Source: Plasmopara viticola (taxonomy: Eukaryota; Oomycota; Peronosporomycetes; Peronosporales; Peronosporaceae). From it: 64,000 nt of DNA. The translations under genes were made by a program, and so were the position numbers. The DNA lies in the NCBI GenBank assembly GCA_001695595.3, contig MBPM02000052.1:310001-374000 (forward strand), given 5' to 3'. A model generated the notes under the pieces. The model had not been told where the DNA came from. It did no database searches and saw only the letters and a list, made by a program, of their open reading frames with translations. This document shows positions 11,820 through 22,906 of this stretch, piece by piece (the stretch's first letter is position 1; each line of letters opens with the position of its first letter).

Positions 11820-13220
11820 CTAAGATTCGTGCATGACGAATTCGCTATCTTTGAGCGCCAACGCAGTGGCAGCGGACGCCAACACGTCCAAATTGTGCGC
11901 CTTTGGGCGCTTTGGCGGGGCAACAGCACTGACCCTCGAGGTTTTAGTAGAGACAGAGTGGTCACCGAAAGTCGTCGATTCCGTCGAAAGTGGTACAAAC
12001 GACTTCGAACTCCGCACTTTTGATCGCTTGGATGGCAGACTGGCTGTGTCGGTGTTGCCATTAAAGGTACGCCTTGATCTTTTTGAAGAGACAAAGCGGT
12101 CACCTTTCGACGTCCACGCCGCGTTAGACGGCTCATTCGGATACAAACTCTGCTTATTCGAGTGCGTCTGTAGAGCAAGAGCGCTGTTCGTGTCGGTGTT
12201 GCCATCAAGGCTAAGCTTATCGTTCATTGGCACGTCCCATTTATCAGGCCGATGTCGTTTAAAAATGTTATACATCCGCACCCATCTCTGATAATGCAAA
12301 TTCAGTAAGTAGTCCAGCACGCCAAACCTCAGCGATTTCGACAATTTGTTCCACTCCTTCCACACTGCAGGGTCCTTCTTCATGCTCCGCAAACCTATGA
12401 GGACATACCGCTGGGCTTGGCTTACAAGATTCTGTCGGTGGGATGTTGCAGGAGATGCCGCGACGTTCCAATCCATCATGTTCCAAATATGAGACATCTC
12501 TATAGTAGTCGGGTCCATATTCTCGCCACAGAGTCGGACAAATGCTTTATGAATTGGCTTGATAATGTCCTTGTGCTCACTTGACACAGCCATCTCCCTC
12601 ATGCCTCGAAAGTTTTTTCTCCACTCTTTTAAAGTGAGGATCACATTGCTGGAAATACCGTGAGAAGCATAGCGAATGGCGGCGGTATCACTAGATGGAT
12701 GCCAACTTTTTTCTAATGCCTCGTCCGCTTGGTGTATAGCCTTTAACAGATCGTGCTGGTTAGCGCGTTGCATCTCCTCCTTGGCCTCTGCAGCGTGTGG
12801 CATTTTCTCGACAAAATCTGCTCGAAGTGGTCCTTTTCTAGCGTTTGCACCATGTGAAGTCATCTTTTTCCCAGTCCTTGTAACGCGTGACACCTTCTTC
12901 CCAGCCGTTGCAGCGTGTGGCATCTTTTTCACAGCCTCAGCAGCCTGAGGCATCTTTTCCACAGCCTCGGCAGCCTGAGGCATCTTACTAACACCCTCAT
13001 TTATCATGCTCGCTAGAACAGAATAGACAGAGCGCTCTTCATTGCTGTCGTGTACGTGTTGGCTTCCTCGGAGATATCGTTTTGGCAGCGACTTCACGAC
13101 AGCATTACCAGCTACCGTAACGTCATGATGGTACACTTGAAGCTGGTAGTCAGATTCTGCAGCTATCTGGCTGCTGGCGACGACCAAAAGCGCAGTGATG
13201 ACGGAATACGCGCCACGCAT
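11820..13220 (-). CDS. RxLR-dEER secreted effector E2
   Basis: The 466-residue product has the family signal peptide (1-21, LLVVASSQIAA), RYLR at residues 48-51 and EER at 61-63. About three decapeptide units follow (KMPQAAEAVE type, 79-108), then the conserved core: VWKEW (286-290) and VLDYLLNLHYQRWVRMYNIF (301-320). The tail is basic, with only one partial copy of the C-terminal 26-residue repeat. The product ends ...VMHES, where the paralogues continue to a different terminus. Comparison shows an extra T just before the stop that moves the frame, so the original C-terminal end is lost. It is transcribed away from E3, with 393 bases between the two starts. Expected to be secreted and host-translocated; target unknown. 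Confidence 0.9.
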   Translation of the reverse strand: MRGAYSVITALLVVASSQIAAESDYQLQVYHHDVTVAGNAVVKSLPKRYLRGSQHVHDSNEERSVYSVLASMINEGVSKMPQAAEAVEKMPQAAEAVKKMPHAATAGKKVSRVTRTGKKMTSHGANARKGPLRADFVEKMPHAAEAKEEMQRANQHDLLKAIHQADEALEKSWHPSSDTAAIRYASHGISSNVILTLKEWRKNFRGMREMAVSSEHKDIIKPIHKAFVRLCGENMDPTTIEMSHIWNMMDWNVAASPATSHRQNLVSQAQRYVLIGLRSMKKDPAVWKEWNKLSKSLRFGVLDYLLNLHYQRWVRMYNIFKRHRPDKWDVPMNDKLSLDGNTDTNSALALQTHSNKQSLYPNEPSNAAWTSKGDRFVSSKRSRRTFNGNTDTASLPSKRSKVRSSKSFVPLSTESTTFGDHSVSTKTSRVSAVAPPKRPKAHNLDVLASAATALALKDSEFVMHES

Positions 13221-13613
13221 TTCGAGGGAAAATCACAAAGTGGTATCTGGTATCCATCCACCTCTGTACAACTATAGTACCGGTAAATGTGTCCCTCGTA
13301 ATCAATAGACTACAGTTTTCTATCCTAATAGATACAGTCATGAGTTGAATCACGAATAAGAATGGTGGCTCAGCCATCATCGTAGCAGGAACAGAGTGCG
13401 ACCTTTACTCATGTCGATCATTATGGTCCAAAACCGTATAGATACTCTTTGGACCTTGTGTCGGTCCATACGGTAGTAGACACTGAGCTTTGGTGTACCG
13501 ATACAAGACACAGTATAAACCTGATCTGACTAGTAGCGGCGTGTACCGCCAATGTGCCCACTCCATCACCACGCATCATTTGTGAAATCCGTATCTGTCA
13601 GTCTTGTGCCACC
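13221..13613. promoter_or_regulatory. Divergent intergenic region between E2 and E3
   Basis: 393 bases separate two divergent secreted-protein genes. The E2 side has a degenerate copy of the family motif (13242-13260, about 30 bases before the ATG). The E3 side has GCATCATTTGT at 13573-13583, which is also present at a similar distance upstream of the E3 pseudogene copy. It resembles the oomycete initiator class (TCA-TTT), so it may mark the transcription start. This is inferred from conservation between copies. Confidence 0.4.
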
Positions 13614-14999
13614 ATGCGTCTTGCCTTGCTCCTCCTCGTAGTGGTTGTGGCTACTCTTCATACCAGCCGTTTCGTCGAATCGAGTGCTAATGGCGTCAGC
13701 ACAACGGAGGCTTTACACTTTGACGGCGCCACCAACGACGAAGGGGACGAGTCCTTGCGTCGAGCCAAAGCGCTTGATGAAGAACGAGCATTGTGGTCAG
13801 AAGCTTTCGCAAAACTCCGCAAGTTGTACAACTCGAAATTCCTGACCATCAAGAGTCGTTTTAAATCATGGTTCAGTCGTACCTTTCGTGGTGCTGGCAA
13901 GCAAGCGAGAAAATCGAAAGCACGTTCACGAGTTCCGGACTGGTCCGATCCGTCGGTGAAAAATGCAAATGTGAGAGCGAATCAACAAGGAGATGGAAAG
14001 AAGTATGAGGAGCATCCTCTACACAGGAGCAACGCAAAGCCGCAAGCTCTCACGACGTCGGAGTTTTCTCCACACGTGAAAAACGTAGACGCGACGCCAA
14101 AGACTGCTTCAGAGGATACGGTAAAATCTTCTTTACACGAGGCCAATGTGGGTACGGCACCGCAAGATGTTTTCAAGACTTCGGAGGGTATTGCTCCACG
14201 CTCGAGCAGCGTGGAAATGCCACCGCAAGGACACTCAATAAAGACGGAGAAATTTGATCGAGCAGCGGAAAAGGATGTACCACCTGGTCAGTCGCTCACA
14301 TCGGGAGTGACGTCGGCGCATGATTCGACCAAGAAGTCTCTGGGTTCTTCTCTTCGTCCATCGTCGAATACGAAATCGAAATCGAAGGCAACGACTTCTG
14401 ACTCGAACAAAAATTTGGTGTTGGCAATCGTGCCGCAAAGAGATTGGACTCCCAGTACAGAGAGGGATCAACGATTCGAACTGTATGCGAGTGAATTTGC
14501 CGCAAATCGCAAAAGGAAGCGTCAGAAGGAGGCGTTTCAGTCGTTTATGCAGATTGTAAAGCTCTTACTCGCCGAATCCATTCCCAATTGGAGGTTTTCA
14601 TTTCTCAATCGATTTGCAAAGGTGAAACCTACCTCTCTGTTCACGTCACAACGGGTGGTAGCTGAGCACGCGAACCATGGACCGATTGAGACGACATTGC
14701 CGTCGAAGCGCTCAGGACCTACAAAAACGGACAACAAGGTGGCGCAGTCCTATTTGCAGACTCTCAAGGCGTATTTGCAGTCCGCCCGCGGTGCTACGCT
14801 CAAACGTTGGAATTCTTCTCGTGACCAACTCTCAAAAGCAGAATCTCTCTCTTCGTCGACGCCTCAACACAAGGCGGTTGATGATCACGCAGACCATTTA
14901 CACATGGAGACGGTATCAGCATTGGAGCGACAAAAGGAATTGAAAACGAGCAACGAGGTTCCGCATGCTAATTTGCCAAAAGACACGGCAAAGTTGTGA
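13614..14999 (+). CDS. Secreted EER-type effector candidate E3
   Basis: From the ATG at 13614 (an upstream GTG in the same frame is not used here) the product is 461 residues. It opens with MRLALLLLVVVVATL, a strong signal peptide (about 1-24). There is no exact RxLR: the site reads ESLRRAKALDEER (46-58), so it is an EER-only or degenerate RxLR type. A short basic segment (FKSWFSRTFRG) follows, then a low-complexity Ser/Thr/Lys region with four or so imperfect repeats of about 20 residues (pattern N-A/V...P-Q), and a C-terminal helical part with an RKRKRQK basic stretch. It is unrelated in sequence to E1, E2 and E8-E10. An inverted, broken copy lies downstream (15980-17294). I do not recognise a named family. 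Confidence 0.8.
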   Translation: MRLALLLLVVVVATLHTSRFVESSANGVSTTEALHFDGATNDEGDESLRRAKALDEERALWSEAFAKLRKLYNSKFLTIKSRFKSWFSRTFRGAGKQARKSKARSRVPDWSDPSVKNANVRANQQGDGKKYEEHPLHRSNAKPQALTTSEFSPHVKNVDATPKTASEDTVKSSLHEANVGTAPQDVFKTSEGIAPRSSSVEMPPQGHSIKTEKFDRAAEKDVPPGQSLTSGVTSAHDSTKKSLGSSLRPSSNTKSKSKATTSDSNKNLVLAIVPQRDWTPSTERDQRFELYASEFAANRKRKRQKEAFQSFMQIVKLLLAESIPNWRFSFLNRFAKVKPTSLFTSQRVVAEHANHGPIETTLPSKRSGPTKTDNKVAQSYLQTLKAYLQSARGATLKRWNSSRDQLSKAESLSSSTPQHKAVDDHADHLHMETVSALERQKELKTSNEVPHANLPKDTAKL

Positions 15000-15979
15000 T
15001 CAGGTTCGAGTATTTCTTTCTCAAAAAGTGAAGTCATTATCTCGAACGGTGAGGTAAGATCAAGAAAAAAATGCTTTTACTGGACAGGCACGTTTATTAA
15101 GTCACCTTATTTCTTGATAGCTACATTCTTTTACTATGCCTTCTTTGTTTCACAAGCACGAAGGCTAGCTCTTGTTTGAGAGCTTGTCTAGCTCTCATTT
15201 GAAAGTTTGTTTTGGTGCTTGTAGCCTTTCAAACCAATTATAACTGTGCTGCGTAACTTGTGGTCGTGCACTTCTTGTACCAGTCTTGAGGCATAGCACG
15301 CTTTAAAGGTCCGTACTGCTTTGCCTTGCTGATGCGTTAAGAGTTTGCTAGCAGCGTTTGTGTCAAGTCTCTTGACGAGTTGAGGTATTGGCGTCACATT
15401 TCGACTTCCAAATTGTCGTGATAGCCGCTTGAATTAGACAGTAGCCTAACTTGTGCATCGAAGGTTTAACTATATACTTCCAACACGGACTGCCTCGCGC
15501 GCAAAGTATAGGACGCTGCGTCTTTAACGGGTAAAGCATTGAGTCCTATGTACACAATAACCGTTTATGTGACGTGGTACTGTTCAAGCGCTCGAAATTT
15601 AATATTTTTTTGATAGAATGTTGCTTTTCCTTCCCGATAGGTCAAAAAGTAAGAAATTTATCGCTGATACCGTACCAGCGTAGTTAATAGCTAGCAATTA
15701 GCAGCTCGTCATTAAATTCACACACTGTACTTTTGTGCTTTTAAAAGGCAATTTTGTAGAGCAAAAGAAGGTGTGGTAGGAGAACATGTTGATAAAAACA
15801 GCTTACAAATTAGTCCCAATCACGCTGCCTTTGTGATGATTATATACACCTTCTCTCCAACCCCCTGTACTCTTCTTACCGAACGCCTCGCCGTTAAAGA
15901 GAATAAGTTACGATATTATCTTTAAAGTATGCTTGTAAAAAGATTTTCACTCTTTGAAAAATCTTAATTCTCGAAGCTT
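15000..15979. other. Spacer between the inverted E3 copies
   Basis: No gene is seen. The first 60 or so bases (3' flank of E3) and the last 80 (3' flank of the inverted copy) are recognisably similar to each other in opposite orientation. The centre, about 15100-15880, is unique within the window and forms the loop of the inverted pair. Confidence 0.55.
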
Positions 15980-17294
15980 GATCGCAGCTTTGCCGTGTCT
16001 TTTGGCAGGTTAATTTGCGAAACATGGGTGCTCGGGTTTCATTGCTCCTTATCCGTCCAATGCTGATATCGTCTTAATAAGTCATGGTTTGCGTGAGCAA
16101 CAAGTACCTTGTGTTGGGGCATCGAGGAAGAAAGTATATGCTTTGAGAGATAGTCACGATATATTTAAAAATGGTACCGCGGGCGGACTACAAATACGAG
16201 TTAAGAATCTACTGCCTTCATTCCACTTTCTGAAATTCCTGGTCACCTCGGTGGCGATATCCTCTCAATTGGTCCATGATCCGCGTAATTAACTATCGCA
16301 CGGTGTGACGTAGACGAAGAGACAGGTTCAATCTTTGAAAATGGCTCGAATTTTTTTTTCTAATCGGGAATCGATTCGGCGAGTAAGAGCTCTCTAATCT
16401 GCAAAAACGACTAAAAAGCCTCTTTCCGGCGCATTCTTTCATAACTTCACTCGCATACTTTTCAATTCGTTGTTCTTTTTCTTTTCTGGAAGTCCAATTT
16501 CTCTGCAGCACATTCGTCAATAGCAAATTTCTATTCGAATCAGAAGTTGTCGCCTTCGATTTCGTATCCGACGATGGATGAAGTGAAGAGACCAGAAACT
16601 TCTTGGCCGAATCATGATATCATGCGTCGACGTCACACCGGCTGACGAGGTGATACATCCTTAACCACTGGTCGACCAAGTTTCTCCGTCTTTATAAAGT
16701 GTCCTTGCGGTAGCTTTTCACGCCGCTCGAGCGTGGGGCAATTCCCCAAAATCTCGATAACATCTTGCGGTGCGGTTCCCACGTTGGTGTCGTGTAAAGT
16801 AGAATCTACCGTACCCTCTGGAGCAGTCTTCGGCGACGCATCAACGTTGTTTACGTGAGAGGAAAATGTCAAGGTCTTTAGCGATTGCGGCTGTGCATTG
16901 GTATCCTGCAGAGCATGCTCCTCTAAATTCTTTACACCTCCTTGTTTTGTCACTTCTACATTCGCATCCTGTACTGACGGGTCAGATATTTTTGGAACTC
17001 GTGAACGTGCTGTCGATTCCAACTTTGGCCTCGCGTTCTTGTCAATGCCGCGAAATTTACGACTAAACCAGCTCTTCATGGTCACAAACTTTGCGTTATA
17101 TATCCTGTGGAGTTTTGCAAAGGGTGCTGACCACGGTGCTCTTCTTCATCAAGCACTCTCGCTTGGAGCAAAGACTTAGTGCCGTCAAAGTGTGAAGCCT
17201 CGGTTGTGCTGACGCCGTCGGCACTGGATTCTACGATACGGCTCGCACAAAGAGTGGCTACAACCACTACAAGGAGCAGTAAAGCTAAACGCAT
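15980..17294 (-). pseudogene. Broken inverted copy of E3
   Basis: The minus strand retains the E3 signal peptide (MRLALLLLVVVVATL, from 17294), the DG..TTEA..HFDGT region and a decayed EER (reads LDEEE). The frame is lost there and resumes at 17085 with KSWFSRKFRG through the repeat region to about 16633. A further short frame at 16293-16526 matches the E3 NWTSRKEKEQRIEKYASE-like region. Around 16100-16290 the DNA still matches E3 (for example GACCAATTGAGA). The tail at about 15984-16010 matches the E3 end, but its stop codon has changed (TGA to CGA). Several frameshifts and stops make it non-functional. It sits tail-to-tail with E3. Confidence 0.85.
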
Positions 17295-18220
17295 GTTGGC
17301 ACAAGTCTCACAGATGCGAGATCGACAAATGATGCAAAGAGGGCAGACTGGCGTTGCATTGTCAACAAATGGAACAATAATGCTTGTTTTACTCTAAAAG
17401 CTACACCGCTCTTCGCCTTCAGTTCGGCAAAACAGTAAAGTATTTTCCAATGGACAGTTTTACATTACTGCACAAATATCAGGCCGTGGCGATTAACAGC
17501 GTTCAGCGAACAAGAAATAAAGGCGCGAATTCTTGAGTGTTACAATTAAAATAGGAACCTAAAGCGGTCGTTTCACGAGCTCAGAAGCTTCCTGTCGCAA
17601 TTTGTACAGAGCACACTCGTTACTAAAGTTCTTCTCGCGCTTTTGAGTTCAAGTTACCATCTCACACCCATAGAGACGCATAATTGTATGCAAAAGAACG
17701 CATGTGTGTTACTTTATAGCATATGAAAAACCTGCTGCGCAAATATAGGACCACGTTGTTGAGAATACCGATTATTGGACACGGCAGTCACGAAAAAGCT
17801 GATTCATTTTAACAGAAACGAGCTTTCGAAGTAAGCGTCCAAGGCCGCTATTTTCGAAATATCTTTTGACTTTTCCGCTGTATCCAGGGCACTAGCAATG
17901 TTGGTGCACCCGCTCTCTCTCCTTTGTGATTCTTGACCGCAACATAGACACAGCGAGCCATAAAATCATTAATTGGGTCGGGTGAAGCTTAATGTGTGAT
18001 GCACGAGCCCAACATTTGATAGTATCAGTAAAGACGAGACACTTCAAATTATCAAGGCAATTTGTCTTACGCAAAAGAGCATAAGTTATCTGTGATGGGG
18101 TCTTGCAGCACGCTTTACAAAGAAGGCATGCATTTAGATGAAAGATATATTGGTAAACGATCGGCGACTATTCTCTTTCTAAAGCGATCGACGGTGCAAT
18201 AGTTTGCAATTTAAAAATAA
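17295..18220. other. Upstream flank of the E3 copy and anonymous DNA
   Basis: The first 60 or so bases match the E3 promoter side (CATCATTTGT on the minus strand near 17325-17335). Beyond that I see no gene or repeat. Confidence 0.45.
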
Positions 18221-18230
18221 TTCATTTAGT

Positions 18231-18499
18231 ACATTAATGTAATGTAATGTATTACGTTTTCGCGTTGCCAAGTTATGCACGTGCTAAGCTCAGTCTGGCA
18301 AGTCCACGGCATAGAGTGGTGTCCGCATACGTCGGGTCTCGTTCGGCGGGCAGTGCAGCCAGCACCGAGGTCGTGAGGGTCTTCCATTTTTGTGTTTAGC
18401 TCTGACTTGGTAAGAGCCCAGGTGGCGCCCGGTGCTGGAGACCGTCGCGTCGAGGGCGAGACTCGTTAAAGACCTGCAGATGCCCGAGAGCACCTGCCC
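18231..18499 (-). mobile_element. SINE-like element, 5'-truncated copy
   Basis: The 269-base body is closely similar to the copies at 44169-44493 and 48240-48563 and ends in an ATTAC-repeat tail (18231-18257 on the plus strand as AATGT repeats). It is flanked by a 10-base direct repeat, TTCATTTAGT, at 18221-18230 and 18500-18509, the hallmark of target-primed insertion. Compared with the longer copies it lacks roughly the first 55 bases. It encodes nothing. No clear polymerase III B box was seen, so the origin of the head is uncertain. Confidence 0.85.
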
Positions 18500-18509
18500 T
18501 TCATTTAGT

Positions 18510-21500
18510 CTTTTATTATATCTAATGTCTTACCTTTTAAATGCATCACTTGTTAGCTTTCTACAAAAAGCCCTTTGGTTATAACAGTTACCAAGTAGAC
18601 GATGAAGAAGGCTAGCGGTCGGTCGAGTAGCTCAACAATGAACAAGCCAGTCCGCAGAAAGGTTGCTTTGGCCTCCAAAGATCACGCCATTATGTTTTTA
18701 AGATTGCGCCTAAAAAAAGGGCTGTGCCTACATTAAAGGCTTCGTCGCCATCGTGAAAGGTGAATTTAGAGCGGCTCACGCGACAATCAGCTTTCGGTAA
18801 AAAAGCAAGGCTCCAGATGTGAGTTCCATTCCATCGAGTCAGGAAGAGTGCGCATTTTGTTTCCCTTCACCTAATCCAAAGACACATCAGTTTTTGGGCG
18901 ATGAAGATGTCAAGGAGCGCCTGAAACGCTCCGGTGAGCTCTCGCCTTGAAAGAGCTGCAAAGAGACCTCACATGGATTTTGACGATGTCGAAAATTTAT
19001 CAATTTGGTGCTGCGTTTTAAACATGGAGAAAGGCCGGCAAACAATGGTGCAGCGCTTGCACCAACGCGTAGGCAGATTTAAAGTCGGTTTCATCGGACA
19101 TGCAAAAGCCTTGCTCGTAAAGAATAGGCTCATGGTTTTCAAAGCCGAGCCTGAAATGTTTTTGCTGGTCAGGTCATCGCTATTGGAAAATGAAAAGAAA
19201 GGGTGAAAGTGATGATCCTAGCTTTGTTGGAAGGCTGGAGTGGACGAAGTCATAGTAGATATGTGATTCCCTCACAGTCGAGTACCGCTACCCCGTACGA
19301 CTATCTACTCCCTGAAGAACAAATTATCCAGCCTTTTAACGAAAGTCTGCCTATATGGTGCAGGCCATTGCGTAGAAGAGTATTCTCATCTGCTTTCGCG
19401 CACTACAAGCTTTTCAGGAACCACTCTTTGCGTGGCATTTATAAGCAACACTTGGTTAGATGGATTATTGTTCCAGCGCGGTCGTACAGTGGCGCAAGAG
19501 ACGTGCACGTATTTTAGCACCGCATCAAATCCTGTTTGAGATTTTCACTCGGCACTGTAAGAGGCTTGACAACAAGGGCAACCTGCACCCAAAACGAGGA
19601 TGCTTTGGGGTGATATACACCTCAAAGCTGTCATCGCTATTACTCAATTTATGAAGCTATTCTTGGTTCGATTAAACCTGTAGGGTGTAGCAGTCTTAAT
19701 TTGTGGAGTAAATAACGTCTGCAAACTAAAAATTCATTTTCTAACGTAGTGGGCCGGAGATGAGTTTCTACCAAAACGTCTCGGCTTCGGTATAGTAAGA
19801 GCTGGTTCGGTGCCAAGGACTTTGTACCTCATGTACCTCTGATACCGTTTTAGACAGTTGTCTTCGCGTAAGGCAAACACGGGTTGCCAACCGCCAGCTG
19901 ATAGTACCTCAATCGTTTGACTCGTAAGGAGTACACATAAGGCTGTACGCTTTGTGTGACCATTTAAGCTTAGAGATCAGTACAAAGAATAGCCACTTCG
20001 ACTAAGTTTGAAGGTCTCGCCATGAAACCCATCGATTTCAGACCTTAAATAGTAAACCTTCTTTATAAACGCATCGAGAGTCTGACATTCTCCTGCGGAA
20101 TGGCCAACACCATGCCCAATCTTGAGAGAAATATCAAGCGAAGACAGTCACTTACGCAGGAAATCTATGCTCTGCAGGTTGATGACACAGGGCTGGGACT
20201 CCTTCGGCGCTCTTTACTAAGCAGTACCTCCATGTGAAGTGCGCAGTGATGCAGAGGCGCTCTCATGGTCGAATAGCGCTTCTTGCAAACTCGCGCAATT
20301 TTCTCGCTTCACAAAACCCATGTAAGCTGCTGGAGTGTCTTCAACACGACTGCCCAAAGGTCATTAAGATCTTTTATCGACAGCGAAAAGCACTCTGTAT
20401 GTAAGTCATGGTAAGAAATCGGGTGCGCCGGCATATCCTTAGATAGGTCGATGGTGTACGCTGCCTCATGCCTTTCCAGGACCCCGAAAGATCTGATATC
20501 TCGATGATAAATTTTGTTTAGAACATATCGAACATCCTTATTGAGCGGCAGATCCTTACCACTTGGCAGCACTGTATCCACCTTATTTTCAATGTCTTCT
20601 TCCACATTTATTTGGTAATTTATCTCGTTTAACTTGGGCATGTGTAGTCGCCGTCCTTGAGCCGTGGGGTTAGGTCTCTAGACTTCGCTCTATATGTTTA
20701 AACTATACGAGATGCGGATCGCTATCTGCCTGACTTTGTCAGTCGATACCAAAAACAAACCCGAGATTAAAGAGCTTGTGGGAAGTAAGCTTTCACAATC
20801 TTCATATCATTGTAAATTTAGCGGATATACACAAGTAGTGGCCCTTAGTCCATGTACTGCATTTCTGCGAGCTTCTTACTACTAGGGAACAACAAACTAG
20901 TACGTATATACATCAACTTTTGGAGAATGTTCCAGACACCACTCACTTAACAAGGCAAATTCGAGTGGTGTGACACGATTGAATCCTTTATACTCACCCC
21001 CATCAGAAATTTAAAAATACAAAATAATGTCCGCTGAAAATTCTTAATTGATAAACATCACCGCTGCTTCTTAAAAGCCTGCACAACATACTAAATGAGC
21101 CTTAAAGATATTTCAGCTGCAATGATCAATCTTTTATGGTGTGAGCTAAGCGTCGGGATCTGAAGCAGGTTGTGATATCAGGACACGAGACGATCCTAGC
21201 ACCGTACAGCTCATGGGCGCAATAAAGCTAAATATCAAATGACGACTAAGAGCACGCTCTCGGATCAGAGCAAGCAATGCCCTAGCCTTATAGTCGGTCA
21301 CCCCATCGGGGAGTGAGGGTATAAAGTGCTCTTGTAAGAGCCACTTCAATAGTTGTCATACGGGATCCAAAATAGTTTCTGCTCGTGCTCCTGTGATCCA
21401 TAACCTAGTGTCGGAAGCACTGGTTGACTTAAGACGCTGATCATCATAACCAAAACTTTCACGACGTTCAGCCAAACTTACCGTAGAGATACCTCGTACT

Positions 21501-22906
21501 TTTATTACTTTTCCCAACCACTATATTAGATGTTGAATTTGATCCTAGCGACAACGCCGCGCAAGAATGGTCTCCAAGCGGTAACGACGCATGCTCTCTG
21601 CATCGATTAGTAAGATCCCTCAGCGTCATGTGACACTTTACGAGCTCGGCGCTCTGGTGCTGCCGATGACCGGTACTAACAAGGCCCAAATTCTGAGCTC
21701 ATCAAGTGCCACACGCTCGGGTCATTGATGGTTTGTAAGTCCATATAGAATATTGAGTGTGCTTGTATACTTCTCAATATGACTAGTGTACGTTAAGTTT
21801 TTATATTTATCTTTTGTAATGGTCCGATAAAGAGCGGACGCATTCTAGCTTTAGAAACGGCAATAAATGCAGTTAAATGTATATCATGTGCTCAAGATAA
21901 ATATATACAATTTCAAGATTCCATTTAACTTACTAGCACTCAAGACATTAATCAACTTGTACACAAAGTCTTTGACTTGCTTACGCATCTTAAGAGAAAT
22001 AAAATTTGCTGTTTTATTACATAAACTCAACGACGTTTCAGCGCTTAATATCGTATTGCGAACCACACCTTCGACGACACAATGTAATCGTTCGGCTCGA
22101 CTATCGGTCTGTGAGTGGTCCTCTGTCGACAAGTCCAATCCGAATACAGGCACATCGATTATAGTTTCCCGAGGATCGATCGAGACAGTGGGCTATGTGA
22201 GTCCAAGCTGTGACCAATGAGCAGCGTTGCTATGTCGACTCCGTCTAATTATCTTCGTTACAGCAGCAGAGTAAGCTACTCTGCTTAACCCGTCCACAAA
22301 GACTGATGCATGCCAACTTTATCGACAGGCAAAAGCGTTTATAGGAGGTCTTTGAAAGAAGGCTATATGCTTTTTCGATGTAAGCAATAAATACCAAAAT
22401 CAAAACTGTTTATTTTTTTTGCCCCTATACTATTCTTATTAAATCCAAGATTGCAATTTAGACATGGACTATATCCATACCCAATATCAAGATCAAAATG
22501 ATATACACATACCTTAATTGTTGTTTTTAAAATATTATACGGTAAAATATTACTATGGCTGCAAAACGACTCATTGCATCAAGCAACATTTTTCTCTTTT
22601 GTAAACTTACAGCTAATTCGTCTCACGTACAAGCTTTATTGCGTTTTAACTTGCTTTTACTTGAGCTAAATATACCGTGAGTGTTCTGCTCAAATCATCA
22701 TGTACCTTAATTCTATGCTCAGCAAGCGAAGCCGAGTACAAATTATAAAGTTTAGCTTTAATCTTAGCATAGAGATCTCCGATTTATCTATAACTTTAGC
22801 TTACTTATTGTTGTCAGACTCTCGAATCTAAATAGCGAGTATAAAATTCAAGTTAAGTAGCTTACATAATGTATAAACCGAGATAGCCTAATTTTGGTTT
22901 GTACAC
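18510..22906. other. Repeat-type DNA with possible decayed coding fragments
   Basis: Plus-strand frames at 18840-19206 (with SQEECAFCFPSPNPKTHQF, then a 90-codon frame) and 19203-19517 look like pieces of one decayed protein, but I cannot name it. A better candidate decayed gene on the minus strand is listed separately at 20172-20641. The stretch 20650-22906 shows no gene. 22380-22906 is AT-rich and is the 3' side of UTP25. Confidence 0.4.
20172..20641 (-). pseudogene. Unrecognised decayed gene fragment
   Basis: A 110-codon minus-strand frame starts with MPKLNEINYQINVEED and reads protein-like (RSFGVLERHEAAYTIDLSKD). Just before its stop, another frame takes over with EDTPAAYMGFVKRENCASLQ and continues for about 40 codons to a stop near 20220. 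This looks like one gene broken by a frameshift around 20340-20360. It may be a transposon-encoded protein. There is no domain I can name. Confidence 0.3.

Noticed and set aside
13554..13613. Upstream in-frame extension of E3 (20 residues)
   Set aside because: It begins with GTG and would place a charged, cysteine-containing stretch before a perfect signal peptide; the ATG at 13614 has a good context (GCCACC before it).
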